Shown piece after piece: positions 36,004 through 45,142 of a stretch of DNA of 64,000 bases. Position 1 is the first letter of the stretch, and the number at the start of each line of letters is the position of its first letter. Both the position numbers and the translations under genes were made by a program. Source of the DNA: Acidimicrobiia bacterium (GTDB lineage Bacteria; Actinomycetota; Acidimicrobiia; IMCC26256; PALSA-610); the NCBI GenBank assembly GCA_026002935.1, contig BPGH01000001.1, forward strand, positions 2,033,965 to 2,097,964. The letters run 5' to 3'. The notes beneath the pieces were generated by a model. That model saw only the letters and a list, made by a program, of their open reading frames with translations. It was not told the DNA's origin and did not search any database.

Positions 36004-36660
36004 TCACGTGCCGCGCAGCATCTTGTAGATCGGCGCCATCCGTTCCCGGGTGGTGTCCGGGAGCGGTACCAGCTCGCCGAGCTGGCGCGCGCCCCACACG
36101 ATCTCCGCGGTGAGCTCGACCAGGTTCGCGATCTTCAGCGCGTCCCGCGGCGACTTGCCCACCGTCAGCAGGCCGTGGTTGGCCATCAGCACCGCGGCCC
36201 GGTCGGCGACCCACTTCGACACCTCGTCCGCGAGCTCCTGCGAACCGGTCAGCTCGTAGCCGGCGACCGGGACGTCGCCGCCGACGTACACCTCGACCTC
36301 CTCGATCACGCACGGGATCGGCTGGCGGGTGATCGCGAACATCGTGCAGTGCTTCGCGTGGCAGTGGATCACCGCGTGGACGTCCTCGTACCGGCGGAGG
36401 CACGCGAGGTGCAGCGCCTTCTCGGTCGTGGGTGCCCGCGTCCCCTCGAGCACGTTGCCGTCGAGGTCGGTCACCACGAGGTCCTCGTCGGTCATCGTGT
36501 CGTACTCGAGGGACGACGGGGTGAGCACGACGTTGCCGTCGGGGAGCCGGGCTGAGAAGTTGCCCGCGGTGCCGTGCACGAGGTTGGTGCGCAGGCTCTC
36601 CTGCGCCACCCACAGCAGCTCGCGCCGGATCTCCCCGGCGGTCCCCTTCGGTCCGCTCAT
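36004..36660 (-). CDS. Class II aldolase/adducin family protein
   Basis: The ATG at 36660 overlaps the upstream stop (ATGA); the product has 218 residues, the usual size. Family motifs are NLVHGTAGNFSARLPDGNVV and LTPSSLEYDTMTDEDLVVTD (phosphate/substrate-binding loops), the catalytic-type glutamate in APTTEKALHLACL, zinc ligands in VHAVIHCHAKH, and ANHGLLTVG. Members are L-fuculose/L-ribulose phosphate aldolases, epimerases or related decarboxylases; the exact substrate is unknown. Co-transcription with a 2-hydroxyacid dehydrogenase suggests a two-step conversion of a hydroxyacid or sugar acid (inference). Confidence 0.85.
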   Translation of the reverse strand: MSGPKGTAGEIRRELLWVAQESLRTNLVHGTAGNFSARLPDGNVVLTPSSLEYDTMTDEDLVVTDLDGNVLEGTRAPTTEKALHLACLRRYEDVHAVIHCHAKHCTMFAITRQPIPCVIEEVEVYVGGDVPVAGYELTGSQELADEVSKWVADRAAVLMANHGLLTVGKSPRDALKIANLVELTAEIVWGARQLGELVPLPDTTRERMAPIYKMLRGT

Positions 36661-37640
36661 CGTCCGAACACCTCCGGGTTCACGCAGTGCACCGGCCGCT
36701 CGCCCCGCAGCACGCGGGCGATGTCGTCCGCGATCAGCTTCGAGTGGTTCGCCTCCGTGTCGTACGTCGCGCCGCCGATGTGGGGCGTGAGCACCACGTT
36801 GCGCATGGCGCACAACGGGTGGTCGACCGGGAGCTGCTCGCCCTGGAAGTGGTCGAGCCCCGCGCCCCCCAGGTGCCCGGACGCGAGCGCGTCGGTGAGC
36901 GCGTCGAGGTCGTGGAGTGCGGCGCGGGCCGTGTTGAGGTAGATGGCGCCCGGCCGCATCCGTGCGAACTGCGCGGCCCCCATCATCCCGGTCGTCTCGG
37001 GCGTCACGACGGCGTGCATCGACACGACGTCGCACTCCGCGAGCATCCCGTCGAGCGACGAGTGCGTCGCCTCGGGGTTGTACGGGTCGTAGGCGAGCAC
37101 CCGCATCCCGATCCCCTCGAAGCGCCACCGCGCCGCGCGTCCCACCGCGCCGAGACCGACGATGCCGACCGTGCGGCCGGCGAGCTGCCAGGCCCGGTAG
37201 CGCTGGTACGGGATCCTGCCCTCCGCGAAGACGCGCCCGGCCCGCACGTCCGCGTCCGCGGGCACGACGAACCGGTCGACCGCGAACGCCAGCGCGAGGG
37301 TCATCTCCGCGACCGCGTCGGCGTTGCGCCCGGGTGCGTGCAGCACGGGGATCCCGGCCGCGGTGGCGCCCGCGACGTCGACGTTGTTGGGGTCGCCCCG
37401 GCACGACCCGATGACCCGCAGCCCGCACTCGAGCACGGGACCGCGCACGAGGTCCGACTCGACGACGAGGATGTCGGCGCGCAGCTCGCGCACCTTGGCG
37501 GCGAGCTGCTCGCCGTCGAGGAGGCGCAGCGGGACGTGGTCGATCCACGGGTCGTGGACGACCTCGGCGACGGCGCGCAGCGTCTCCAGTCCCTCGCCCC
37601 GGAAGGGCGCCGTCACGTATGCCTTCGGCCGGTCGGCCAC
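36657..37640 (-). CDS. D-isomer-specific 2-hydroxyacid dehydrogenase
   Basis: The GTG at 37640 is preceded by AGGAGGAAC, one of the best ribosome-binding sites in the window; the product has 327 residues. The NAD-binding motif is TVGIVGLGAVGRAARWRF. The catalytic positions appear as LNTARAALHDLDAL (Arg block, with ARA in place of the usual ARG), GLDHFQGEQLPVDHPL (Glu block, normally DVFxxEPL) and VVLTPHIGGATYDTE (His block). The N-terminal half has VIGSCRGDPNNVDVAGATAA and GIPVLHAPGRNADAVAEM. These are the blocks of the phosphoglycerate dehydrogenase-like family. Its stop overlaps the aldolase start, so the two genes form an operon divergent from the enoyl-CoA hydratase gene. Confidence 0.88.
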   Translation of the reverse strand: MADRPKAYVTAPFRGEGLETLRAVAEVVHDPWIDHVPLRLLDGEQLAAKVRELRADILVVESDLVRGPVLECGLRVIGSCRGDPNNVDVAGATAAGIPVLHAPGRNADAVAEMTLALAFAVDRFVVPADADVRAGRVFAEGRIPYQRYRAWQLAGRTVGIVGLGAVGRAARWRFEGIGMRVLAYDPYNPEATHSSLDGMLAECDVVSMHAVVTPETTGMMGAAQFARMRPGAIYLNTARAALHDLDALTDALASGHLGGAGLDHFQGEQLPVDHPLCAMRNVVLTPHIGGATYDTEANHSKLIADDIARVLRGERPVHCVNPEVFGR

Positions 37641-37692
37641 CGTTCCTCCTGCGCGCGAGCGGATCCGCCGGTGCGGCATCGTAACGCCGCCA

Positions 37693-37708
37693 CTGACACG
37701 CGCGTCAG
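37693..37708. promoter_or_regulatory. Inverted repeat CTGACACGCGCGTCAG (one mismatch)
   Basis: The site lies in the 90-bp divergent region between the dehydrogenase-aldolase operon and the enoyl-CoA hydratase gene. It differs from the perfect palindrome at 35279 by one base. CTGACA could also serve as the -35 of the rightward promoter. Confidence 0.6.
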
Positions 37709-37717
37709 GTCCGGCGC

Positions 37718-37723
37718 TAACGT
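37718..37723 (+). promoter_or_regulatory. -10 element TAACGT, leaderless start
   Basis: TAACGT lies 7 nt before the ATG at 37731. The layout inverted repeat, GC spacer, TAxCGT, CCGG, start codon is the same as at the O-methyltransferase gene. Confidence 0.45.
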
Positions 37724-37730
37724 CCGGGCC

Positions 37731-38651
37731 ATGCCGATCCACTACGCACAGGACTCGGAGCACGTCGTGCTGATCACGATCGACCGTCCCGAGGCCCGCA
37801 ACTCGGCCGACATGGAGCACTTCAAGCTCCTGCGCGAGGCGTGGGAGCGCTTCGCCGCGGACGACCAGGCGTGGGTGGCGATCGTCACCGGCGTCGGCGA
37901 CGCCTTCTTCACCGGCGCCGACCTCAAGCGCTACGTGCCCGAGATCACCCGGTTCCAGAAGCAGATCGCGGAGGAGGGGCTCACGGAGCTGCACGGCTAC
38001 CGCCTCGACGACGGGACCCGCGCCGTGCTGCGCAACTGGCCCCTCTACAAGCCGGTGATCGCCGCCGTCAACGGCTACTGCACCGCGGGCGGGATGGAGA
38101 TGCTCGGCGGCACCGACATCCGCATCGCCTGCCCCGAGGCGAGGTTCGCGGTGATGGAGCCCAAGCGCGGGCTGTTCGCCGGAGGGGGCACGACCGTCCG
38201 GCTGCCGCGCCAGATCCCCTGGCCGCAGGCCATGGAGTTCCTGCTGTGCGCCGACCTGATCGACGCCGCGCGCGCGTACGAGATGGGGCTGCTCAACGCC
38301 GTCGTCCCCCGGGAGCGGCTCCTCGACACGGCCCGCGAGTACGCGCAGCGGATCGTCGCGAACGCGCCGCTGGCGGTGCAGGCGACGAAGCAGAGCGCAC
38401 TGCAGGGCCTCTACCACGACGAGGACACGACGCGCGCCCTGCGGGACGCGGTGACGGGCCTGCGCGACCTCGTCGCGGCGGGCGCGCCGCCCGGGCAGGT
38501 CGTCGAGGTGCTCGACGCGCTCGCCAAGGAGCTGCGCACCCCGTTCGAGAAGGAGAGCCGCCTGTCGTCGCGGATCTTCCGGACCGAGGACGCACGGGAG
38601 GGGCCTGCTGCGTTCGCGGAGAAGCGCGCACCCGTGTGGAAGGCGCGATGA
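37731..38651 (+). CDS. Enoyl-CoA hydratase/isomerase family protein
   Basis: The 306-residue crotonase-fold protein has VVLITIDRPEARNSADMEHF at the start and VAIVTGVGDAFFTGADLKRY, the first oxyanion-hole block. The second block is KPVIAAVNGYCTAGGMEMLG. The usual catalytic glutamate region follows in ACPEARFAVMEPKRGLFAGG, then GGTTVRLPRQIPWPQAMEFL. It is 40-50 residues longer than minimal hydratases, mainly at the C-terminus. The probable role is hydration (or a related reaction) of an enoyl-CoA in a side-chain or fatty acyl degradation pathway. It is translationally coupled to the following thiolase-like gene (ATGA). Confidence 0.88.
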   Translation: MPIHYAQDSEHVVLITIDRPEARNSADMEHFKLLREAWERFAADDQAWVAIVTGVGDAFFTGADLKRYVPEITRFQKQIAEEGLTELHGYRLDDGTRAVLRNWPLYKPVIAAVNGYCTAGGMEMLGGTDIRIACPEARFAVMEPKRGLFAGGGTTVRLPRQIPWPQAMEFLLCADLIDAARAYEMGLLNAVVPRERLLDTAREYAQRIVANAPLAVQATKQSALQGLYHDEDTTRALRDAVTGLRDLVAAGAPPGQVVEVLDALAKELRTPFEKESRLSSRIFRTEDAREGPAAFAEKRAPVWKAR

Positions 38652-40180
38652 CCGCGGTCGACCCGCGCACCCCGTGCGTCGTCGGCGTCGGGCGGCGCAC
38701 CTGGCACCCCGAGGAGGTGGGCGACGCGGGCGCGCCCGAGCCCCTGGCCATGTGGGAGGAGGTCGCGCGCGCGGCCGCGGCCGACGCGGGCGCACCCGGC
38801 GCGCTCGGACGGCTGGACGCGATCGAGCTGGTCTACACGCAGACCTGGCAGTACGACGACCCGGTCGGCCGCCTGGCCGAGCGCCTCGGCGCCGACCCGG
38901 CACGCCGGTACTACTCGGGCATCGGCGGCACGACGGGCCAGCGCCTCGTCGACGCGACCGCGGTGCGGATGCTGCGGGGTGAGCTCGACCTCGCGCTCGT
39001 GGCGAGCGCCGAGGCCCTCGCGACGCGCCGGGCCTACAAGAAGCGGGGGGAGCGCTATCCGTACTCGTTCGGGGCCGCCGAACGCCGCCCGTTCCCGTGG
39101 GAGGCGCCGCCCGACCCGGTCGAGGTGGCGCACCAGGTGTTCCAGGCCTGGCTCACGTTCGCCGTGTTCGACAACGCCCGCCGCGGCGCGCTCGGCGTCG
39201 CCCCCGACGAGTACCGCGACGGGATCGGGCGCATGCTGGCGCCGATGACGCAGGTCGCGGCGGCGAACCCCGACGCCTGGTTCCGGGTGGCGCGCCCGCC
39301 GGCGGAGATCGTCACGCCGACCGCCGCCAACCGGATGGTCGGCTACCCGTACACGAAGTACTCGGTCGCCGTGATGGACGTGGACATGGCCGCCGCACTC
39401 CTCGTCGCCACGCACGAGCGGGCCGACGCGCTGGGGGTGCCGCACGACCGCCGCGTCTACCTGCGGGGCTGGTGCCACGCCACCGACCCGGTCCTCGTCG
39501 CCGAGCACGCGGACATGGCGCGCTCGCCCGCGATGGCGGCCGCGTCGGCCGCGGCGCTCGCGGCGGCCGGCGTCGGCGTCGACGACGTCGCCCACCTCGA
39601 CCTGTACTCGTGCTTCGCGAGCTCCCTGCACTTCGCGTGCGACGCCCTCGGCCTGTCGCCGCTCGACCCGCGCGGCCTCACCGTCACCGGCGGGCTGCCG
39701 TACCACGGCGGGCCGGGGAGCGGCTACCTGGTGCACTCGATCGCGAAGCTGGCCGACGTGCTGCGGGCCGACCCCGGGAGCGTCGGCATGGTGAGCGGCG
39801 TCGGCATGCACATGACCAAGCACGAGTTCGCGTGCTACTCCACGACGCCGGGCGCGCTCACGCCGCCCGACGAGGCGGCGGTGCAGGCGGCGCTCGACGC
39901 GGCCGACCGGCCGCGCGTCGTCGCCGAGCACGAGGGCGACGCCACGGTCGCGGCGTACTCGGTGGTGCACGACCGGGACGGCGCGCCCGAGTGGGCGCTC
40001 CTCGTGTGCGACGTGGCCCCCGGTGTCCGTACGTACGCCCGGGTGGAGGACCGCCAGTGGTGCGAGGAGGCCGAGCGCCGGGAGGTGGTCGGCGCGCGCG
40101 TCCGCTGCCGCCCGGTGACGGCGGCCGGCCCGGCCGGCGAGGTGCGCGTCAACCTCGCGTCCCCGGACCCCACGCGTTGA
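38648..40180 (+). CDS. Thiolase-like (SCP-x type acetyl-CoA acetyltransferase) protein
   Basis: The ATG at 38648 overlaps the hydratase stop; the product has 510 residues. The N-terminal thiolase half has PCVVGVGRRTWHPEE, YYSGIGGTTGQRLVDATAVR and LALVASAEALATRRAYKK. The C-terminal half has HLDLYSCFASSLHFACDALG, TVTGGLPYHGGPGSGYLVHS and VSGVGMHMTKHEFACYST. The last 80 residues resemble the OB-like tail of SCP-x-like members. The N-terminal half has only one cysteine (near residue 11), so the usual nucleophilic cysteine around SGIGG is absent. A plain thiolysis role is therefore doubtful; retro-aldol type cleavage of hydroxyacyl-CoA, known for related thiolase-like lyases, is possible (inference). 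Confidence 0.8.
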   Translation: MTAVDPRTPCVVGVGRRTWHPEEVGDAGAPEPLAMWEEVARAAAADAGAPGALGRLDAIELVYTQTWQYDDPVGRLAERLGADPARRYYSGIGGTTGQRLVDATAVRMLRGELDLALVASAEALATRRAYKKRGERYPYSFGAAERRPFPWEAPPDPVEVAHQVFQAWLTFAVFDNARRGALGVAPDEYRDGIGRMLAPMTQVAAANPDAWFRVARPPAEIVTPTAANRMVGYPYTKYSVAVMDVDMAAALLVATHERADALGVPHDRRVYLRGWCHATDPVLVAEHADMARSPAMAAASAAALAAAGVGVDDVAHLDLYSCFASSLHFACDALGLSPLDPRGLTVTGGLPYHGGPGSGYLVHSIAKLADVLRADPGSVGMVSGVGMHMTKHEFACYSTTPGALTPPDEAAVQAALDAADRPRVVAEHEGDATVAAYSVVHDRDGAPEWALLVCDVAPGVRTYARVEDRQWCEEAERREVVGARVRCRPVTAAGPAGEVRVNLASPDPTR

Positions 40181-40243
40181 CAGCCCTGATCCCCGGTCCG
40201 TAGCGTCCCGCCTCTACACTCACGGCCTGTGACGCACGTCACA
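40176..40243 (+). promoter_or_regulatory. Promoter region with TACACT and inverted repeat TGTGACG-CA-CGTCACA
   Basis: The 152-bp gap before the peptide-binding protein gene contains TTGACA (40176-40181), TAGCGT (40201-40206), TACACT (40215-40220) and then the 16-bp inverted repeat TGTGACGCACGTCACA (40228-40243). With TACACT as -10, the repeat would begin at the transcription start, a repressor-like position. With TTGACA and TAGCGT the spacer is 19 bp. Confidence 0.5.
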
Positions 40244-40332
40244 CCGCCGCGCCGTTAGGGACGTGGGGGGTACGGCGGGGGTCCCGTGCGCCGCCCGGGC
40301 GGCGGGTCCCAGGGAGCGAATCGGGGGGAACC

Positions 40333-42030
40333 GTGGTTCGAGGCGTGAGCTCGCGTGGCCGGTCGTGGCGCCGTTGGGGGGCGTTCGCCCTGGGCATGGC
40401 GCTGGTCGTCGGGGCCTGTGGGGGCGGTGACGACGAGGGCACCGGCGGCGGGCCCACCGAGGAGGAGGACGCCGGCGAGCCGCAGTACGGCGGCGAGGTC
40501 ACCTACGCGCTCGAGGCCGACACGACCGGCGGGTGGTGCCTCGCCGAGGCCCAGCTCGCCATCTCGGGCATCCAGGTCGCCCGCGCGATCTACGACACCC
40601 TCACCGCGCCCGACGAGAACGGCGAGATCAAGCCGTTCCTCGCCGAGTCGGTCACCTCCAACGACGACGCGACGCAGTGGACGATCAAGCTCCGCAGCGG
40701 CGTCAAGTTCCACGACGGGACCGACCTCACGGCCGAGGTCGTGAAGAACAACCTCGACGCGTACCGCAACGCGTACCCGGGCCGCAGCCCCCTGCTGTTC
40801 AGCTTCGTCTTCGAGCCCTACATCGCCGACATCCAGGCGACCGACCCGACGACGGTCGTCGTGACCACGAAGCAGCCGTGGCCCGCGTTCCCGTGGTTCC
40901 TCTACTCGAGCGGGCGCCTCGGGATCATGGGCCAGGCCCAGCTCGACGACGCCGAGAACTGCAACCGCAACCTCATCGGGACGGGACCGTTCAAGCTCGC
41001 GAAGTGGACGGTGAACGAGGAGTTCGTCGCCGAGCGCAACGAGAACTACTGGCAGACCGACGAGAACGGCAACCAGCTGCCGTACCTCGACCGGATCCGC
41101 TTCGTGCCCGTCGAGAGCGGCCCGGCGCGCCTGCAGGGCATGCGGGGCGGCAGCTACGACATGATGCACACCTCGGGTGCGCTGCAGATCGTCGAGCTGC
41201 GCAAGGACGTCGAGGCGGGCACGCTCGACGCGATCGAGTCGGACGCGTTCGCCGAGGTCGGGTACACCATGCTGAACGCGACCAAGGCGCCGTTCGACTC
41301 GAGGACGGCGCGCCAGGCGGTCGCCTACGCCATCGACCGCGATCTCGTGAACGAGCTCCGCAACGAGGGCATCCTGACCAGCGCGAGCGGGCCGTTCGCC
41401 GAGGGGGTCGACGGCTACCTGGAGGACACGGGGTACCCGAGCTACGACAAGGAGAAGGCGGAGGAGCTCGTCGCCCAGTACCGCGACGAGACCGGCCAGG
41501 AGCTCGAGTTCACGCTCACCCACAGCGGCGACCCGGAGACGACCAAGACGGCGGAGCTGCTCAAGCAGCTCGCCGAGGACGTCGGCATGCGGGTCAACCT
41601 CGCGTCGGTGGCCGACCAGAGCACGCTCATCAACGAGGCGATCGCCCGGAACTTCCAGGCGGTGCTGTGGCGGAACCACCCGGGTGCCGACCCCGACACC
41701 CAGTACGTGTGGTGGCACTGCAACACGACGCCGCCCGAACCGTGCGACAACCTCGTGAACTTCGGTGGCTTCAACGACCCCGAGATCAACGACCTGCTCG
41801 ACCGCGGGCGCACGACGCTCGACCCCGACGAGCGGCGCGAGATCTACGAGGAGCTGAACCGGGAGTTCGCCGAGGAGCTCTACAACCTCTGGGGTCAGTG
41901 GACCCTGTGGATGGTCGCCTACAAGCCGGGGATCCACGGCGTGCTGGGCCCGAACCTGCCGGACGGATCGGGTCCGTTCCCGGGTCTCGCCACCGGGCAC
42001 CCGGTGAGCGGCATCTGGATCGAGCAGTAG
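40333..42030 (+). CDS. Family 5 substrate-binding lipoprotein (Dpp/Opp type)
   Basis: The GTG at 40333 follows TCGGGGGGAACC. The 565-residue protein has a signal peptide WRRWGAFALGMALVVGACGG, with a lipobox cysteine at residue 29. The SBP_bac_5 fold shows as YGGEVTYALEADTTGGWC, the family signature-like stretch TIKLRSGVKFHDGTDLTAEV, NLIGTGPFKLAKWTVNEEFV and FDSRTARQAVAYAIDRDLVN, and an end at LATGHPVSGIWIEQ. It captures peptides, nickel, sugars or other solutes for the permeases encoded downstream. The cluster context does not decide the ligand. It is probably the first gene of a five-gene operon to 46179, separated from the permeases by a strong hairpin. Confidence 0.9.
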   Translation: MVRGVSSRGRSWRRWGAFALGMALVVGACGGGDDEGTGGGPTEEEDAGEPQYGGEVTYALEADTTGGWCLAEAQLAISGIQVARAIYDTLTAPDENGEIKPFLAESVTSNDDATQWTIKLRSGVKFHDGTDLTAEVVKNNLDAYRNAYPGRSPLLFSFVFEPYIADIQATDPTTVVVTTKQPWPAFPWFLYSSGRLGIMGQAQLDDAENCNRNLIGTGPFKLAKWTVNEEFVAERNENYWQTDENGNQLPYLDRIRFVPVESGPARLQGMRGGSYDMMHTSGALQIVELRKDVEAGTLDAIESDAFAEVGYTMLNATKAPFDSRTARQAVAYAIDRDLVNELRNEGILTSASGPFAEGVDGYLEDTGYPSYDKEKAEELVAQYRDETGQELEFTLTHSGDPETTKTAELLKQLAEDVGMRVNLASVADQSTLINEAIARNFQAVLWRNHPGADPDTQYVWWHCNTTPPEPCDNLVNFGGFNDPEINDLLDRGRTTLDPDERREIYEELNREFAEELYNLWGQWTLWMVAYKPGIHGVLGPNLPDGSGPFPGLATGHPVSGIWIEQ

Positions 42031-42035
42031 CGGGA

Positions 42036-42068
42036 ACCCGCCGGCCGCTCGCGCGGCGGCCGGCGGGT
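42036..42068 (+). terminator. 13-bp perfect stem-loop between binding protein and permease genes
   Basis: ACCCGCCGGCCGC and GCGGCCGGCGGGT form a perfect 13-bp stem around a 7-nt loop, starting 6 nt after the stop of the binding protein gene. No T run follows. Such hairpins inside ABC operons often protect the upstream mRNA or partly terminate, giving more binding protein than permease. Confidence 0.6.
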
Positions 42069-42091
42069 CACACGGAAGGGGCCGACGCGGC

Positions 42092-43057
42092 GTGCGAGCG
42101 ATCCTCCGGCGAGTCGTCCAGCTCGTGGTGGTGGTGGTCGTGGTCACCTTCTTCACGGCCGCGCTGACGAGCTTCCTGCCGGGCGACCCCGCCGAGGTGA
42201 TCGCACCGTTCGCGACCGAGGCGCAGCGGGACGAGATCCGGGCCGCGAACAACCTCGACGAACCGCTCGTCGTGCGCTACTGGGAGTGGCTGAAGGGCTT
42301 CTTCACCGGCGACATGGGCCAGGAGTACGCGGGCGCGGGCGTGCGGGGCGAGGACGTGTGGGAGCGGGCGCAGAACGCGCTGCCGAAGTCGCTCGCGCTG
42401 ATGTTCTACTCGCAGGTCCTCACGCTGCTGATCGCGCTCCCGCTCGGGGTCGTCACCGCGTACCGGGCCGGCAGCCGCCTCGACCGCTACGCGAACGCGT
42501 TCGCCTTCGCGCTCGTCGCGCTGCCCACGTTCGTGCTCGCCGCGTTGCTGCAGCTCTACGTCGCGGTCGAGTGGGGGTGGGGCGACCTGCCGGCGACCGG
42601 TTGGGTCGATCCCGGCGCCGGCCTCGCCGACCACCTGCGCAGCGTCGCCCTGCCGGTGCTCGCCATCGCGGTCGGGCAGATCGCGGTGTACGCGCGCCTC
42701 CTGCGCAGCGACATGGTCGCGACGCTGCAGGAGGACTTCATCCTCATGGCGAAGAGCAAGGGCCTGCGCGACCGCCGGATCCTGTGGCGGCACGCGCTCC
42801 GGCCCTCGAGCCTGACCCTGCTCACCGTCGCGGGCCTCAACGTGGGGACGCTCATCAGCGGCGCGCTCGTCGTCGAGCGGATCTTCGACATCAGCGGGAT
42901 GGGCTTCCTCATCTACGACGCGATCGCGCGGCGCCAGTACATCGCGTTGCAGAGCTACATCGCGATCGTGGCGATCCTGTACGTGCTCGTGAACTTCGTC
43001 GTCGACCTCCTCTACACGGTGCTCGACCCGAGGATCCGCAGTGCCCGAGTCGCTTGA
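42092..43057 (+). CDS. ABC transporter permease, DppB/OppB type
   Basis: The GTG at 42092 is preceded by GGAAGGGG. The 321-residue protein has six membrane segments and the standard DppB layout: an N-terminal helix ILRRVVQLVVVVVVVTFFTA, FLPGDPAEVIAPFATEAQRD, LALMFYSQVLTLLIALPLGV, and the EAA-type loop LQEDFILMAKSKGLRDRRIL (the contact with the ATPase). LISGALVVERIFDISGMGFL near the end is a conserved family block. It forms the membrane channel with the DppC-like protein, whose gene overlaps it by 17 bp. Confidence 0.92.
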   Translation: MRAILRRVVQLVVVVVVVTFFTAALTSFLPGDPAEVIAPFATEAQRDEIRAANNLDEPLVVRYWEWLKGFFTGDMGQEYAGAGVRGEDVWERAQNALPKSLALMFYSQVLTLLIALPLGVVTAYRAGSRLDRYANAFAFALVALPTFVLAALLQLYVAVEWGWGDLPATGWVDPGAGLADHLRSVALPVLAIAVGQIAVYARLLRSDMVATLQEDFILMAKSKGLRDRRILWRHALRPSSLTLLTVAGLNVGTLISGALVVERIFDISGMGFLIYDAIARRQYIALQSYIAIVAILYVLVNFVVDLLYTVLDPRIRSARVA

Positions 43058-44014
43058 CGAGTCCCTCGACCTCGTCGCGCCGGGCGCCGACGAGCACGTC
43101 GCCGTCGCCGGGCCGCTCGTCGTGCCGGGCGAGGAGCCGGTCCGCCGGCGCCGGCTCACCCTCGGCGCGTGGATCGCGATCGCCTGGCTCGTCGTCGTGA
43201 CCGCCGCGGCGCTGCTCGCGCCGGTCCTGCCGCTCGAGGACCCGGCGGGCGGCGGCATCGAGACGCTGCGGAACCCGTCGGTCGGCGCCCTTCGAGGACT
43301 GGTCCCACCCGTTCGGCACCGACGACCTGCGCCGCGACGTGCTGTCGCGGGTCGTCTGGGGGGCGCGCACCTCGCTCGTGGTCGGCGTCGGTTCGATCCT
43401 GGTGGGCACCCTCGTCGGCGGGGCGCTCGGGCTGATCGCCGGGTACAAGGGGCGGGTCCGTCGACACGGTCTTCACCGGCGGGTTCAACATCCTGCTCGC
43501 CTTCCCGCAGCTCGTCCTCGCGATCACGCTCGTGTCGGTGCTGTCCCCGCAGAGCGAGCAGGATCCCCCCACCTGGGGCGAGCGGGTCCTCGTGATGATC
43601 CTGTCGATCGGCATCGTGTCGATCCCGATCCTCGGCCGCATCACGCGCGCGAACACGATGGCGTGGTCGCAGCGCGAGTTCGTCATGGCCGCCCGCGCCC
43701 AGGGTGCCACCGGCACGCGGACGATGGTGCGGGAGGTCCTCCCCAACGTGCTGCCCGCGATGCTGTCGATCGCGCTCCTCGGCATCGCGATCGTGATCGT
43801 CGTCGAGGGCGGCCTGGCCCTGTTCGGGCTGAGCGTGCCGAGCGGCGGGACGCCGTCGTGGGGCGTGATGATCTCGGCCCAGATCGACAAGATCGCGGAC
43901 CAGCCGTACATCTGGCAGTTCCCCGCGGTCGCGATCTTCTTCACGGTGCTCGCGCTGAACTACCTCGGCGACTTCGTCCGGGCCCAGTTCGACGTGCGGG
44001 AGAGCGTGCTGTGA
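43041..44014 (+). CDS. ABC transporter permease, DppC/OppC type (two frameshifts)
   Basis: The GTG at 43041 opens a protein of about 324 residues when two single-base insertions (near 43290 and 43458) are removed. Segments in order: [40 protein letters not shown], the DppC signature (HPFGTDxxGRDVLSR), in another frame; then [20 protein letters not shown] in a third. The EAA loop is [20 protein letters not shown], followed by [20 protein letters not shown], with a C-terminal end [14 protein letters not shown]. All conserved blocks are present, so the breaks are probably sequence errors. It overlaps both neighbouring genes. Confidence 0.85.
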
Positions 44015-45142
44015 GCCCCCGGCGCGGCCGCGCCCGCGGCCCGGAGCGTTTCCCCGACGCCCCCCTCGACGGGCCGCTGCTCGAGGTCGAGGACGTCGCG
44101 ACGTACTTCCGGACCGATCGCGGGCTCGTGCGGGCGGTCGACGGCGTCTCGCTCACGCTGGAGCGGGGCAAGACGATCGGCATCGTCGGCGAGTCGGGCT
44201 CCGGCAAGTCGGTGCTGTCGCGCTCGATCATGGGCCTGCTGCCCCGCAACGCCGTGCGCAAGGGCAGCATCCGCTTCGAGGGCGGGAGATCGGCGACGCG
44301 CCCGCCGAGGTGATGCGTGAGTACTGGGGCACGCAGATGGCGATGGTGTTCCAGGACCCGATGACGTCGCTCAACCCGGTGATGCGCATCGGCAAGCAGA
44401 TCACCGAGTCGTTGCAGTACCACCTCGACATCTCCCGGACTACGCGGAGGAGACGGCCCTCGCGCTGTTGGAGTCGGTCGGGATCCCCGAGGCGAAGCGG
44501 CGCATGCGCGAGTACCCGCACCAGCTCTCGGGCGGGATGCGCCAGCGGGTGATGATCGCGATCGCGCTCGCGTGCGGCCCGAAGCTCCTGTTCGCGGACG
44601 AGCCGACGACCGCGCTCGACGTGACCGTGCAGGCCCAGATCCTCGACCTGCTGCAGGCCCAGCAGCGGGAGCGCTACATGGCGATGGTGCTCGTGACCCA
44701 CGACCTCGGGGTCGTCGCCGGCCGCGCCGACGACATCGCCGTGATGTACGCCGGGCGCATCGTCGAGAAGGCGCCGACCCGCACGCTGTTCACGCAGATG
44801 CGCCACCCCTACACCGAGGCGCTGCTGAAGTCGATCCCGAAGCTCGGGCAGCCGAGCCACACGAAGCTCGAGGCGATCAGCGGCCGCCCGCCCGACCTCG
44901 TGAACCCGCCGCCGGGCTGCAAGTTCGCGCCGCGCTGCCCGTACGCGCAGCCGAACTGCCTGGCCGACGAGCCCCCGCTGGTCGACCCGGAGACGCCGGG
45001 CCACGCGTACCGGTGCTTCCACCCGGTCGGCACCGACGCCGGGCGCGAGGCGCTCGAGCGCAACCTCGCGGCGGGGCGCACCGCGGCGGGCCTGCCCGTG
45101 CGCAAGGCCGACGACGTCGTGGTCACGGAGGCCGCGTCCTGA
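44011..45142 (+). CDS. ABC transporter ATPase, DppD/OppD type (two frameshifts)
   Basis: The GTG at 44011 overlaps the permease stop (GTGA). Parts in order: [20 protein letters not shown] and Walker [21 protein letters not shown]; a break near 44285; then [20 protein letters not shown] (Q-loop); a break near 44440; then the signature [20 protein letters not shown], Walker [14 protein letters not shown] and [20 protein letters not shown]. The C-terminal oligopeptide/dipeptide domain has [17 protein letters not shown], whose cysteines bind an Fe-S cluster in some family members. Total length is about 377 residues. It pairs with the following ATPase to drive the transporter. Confidence 0.87.
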
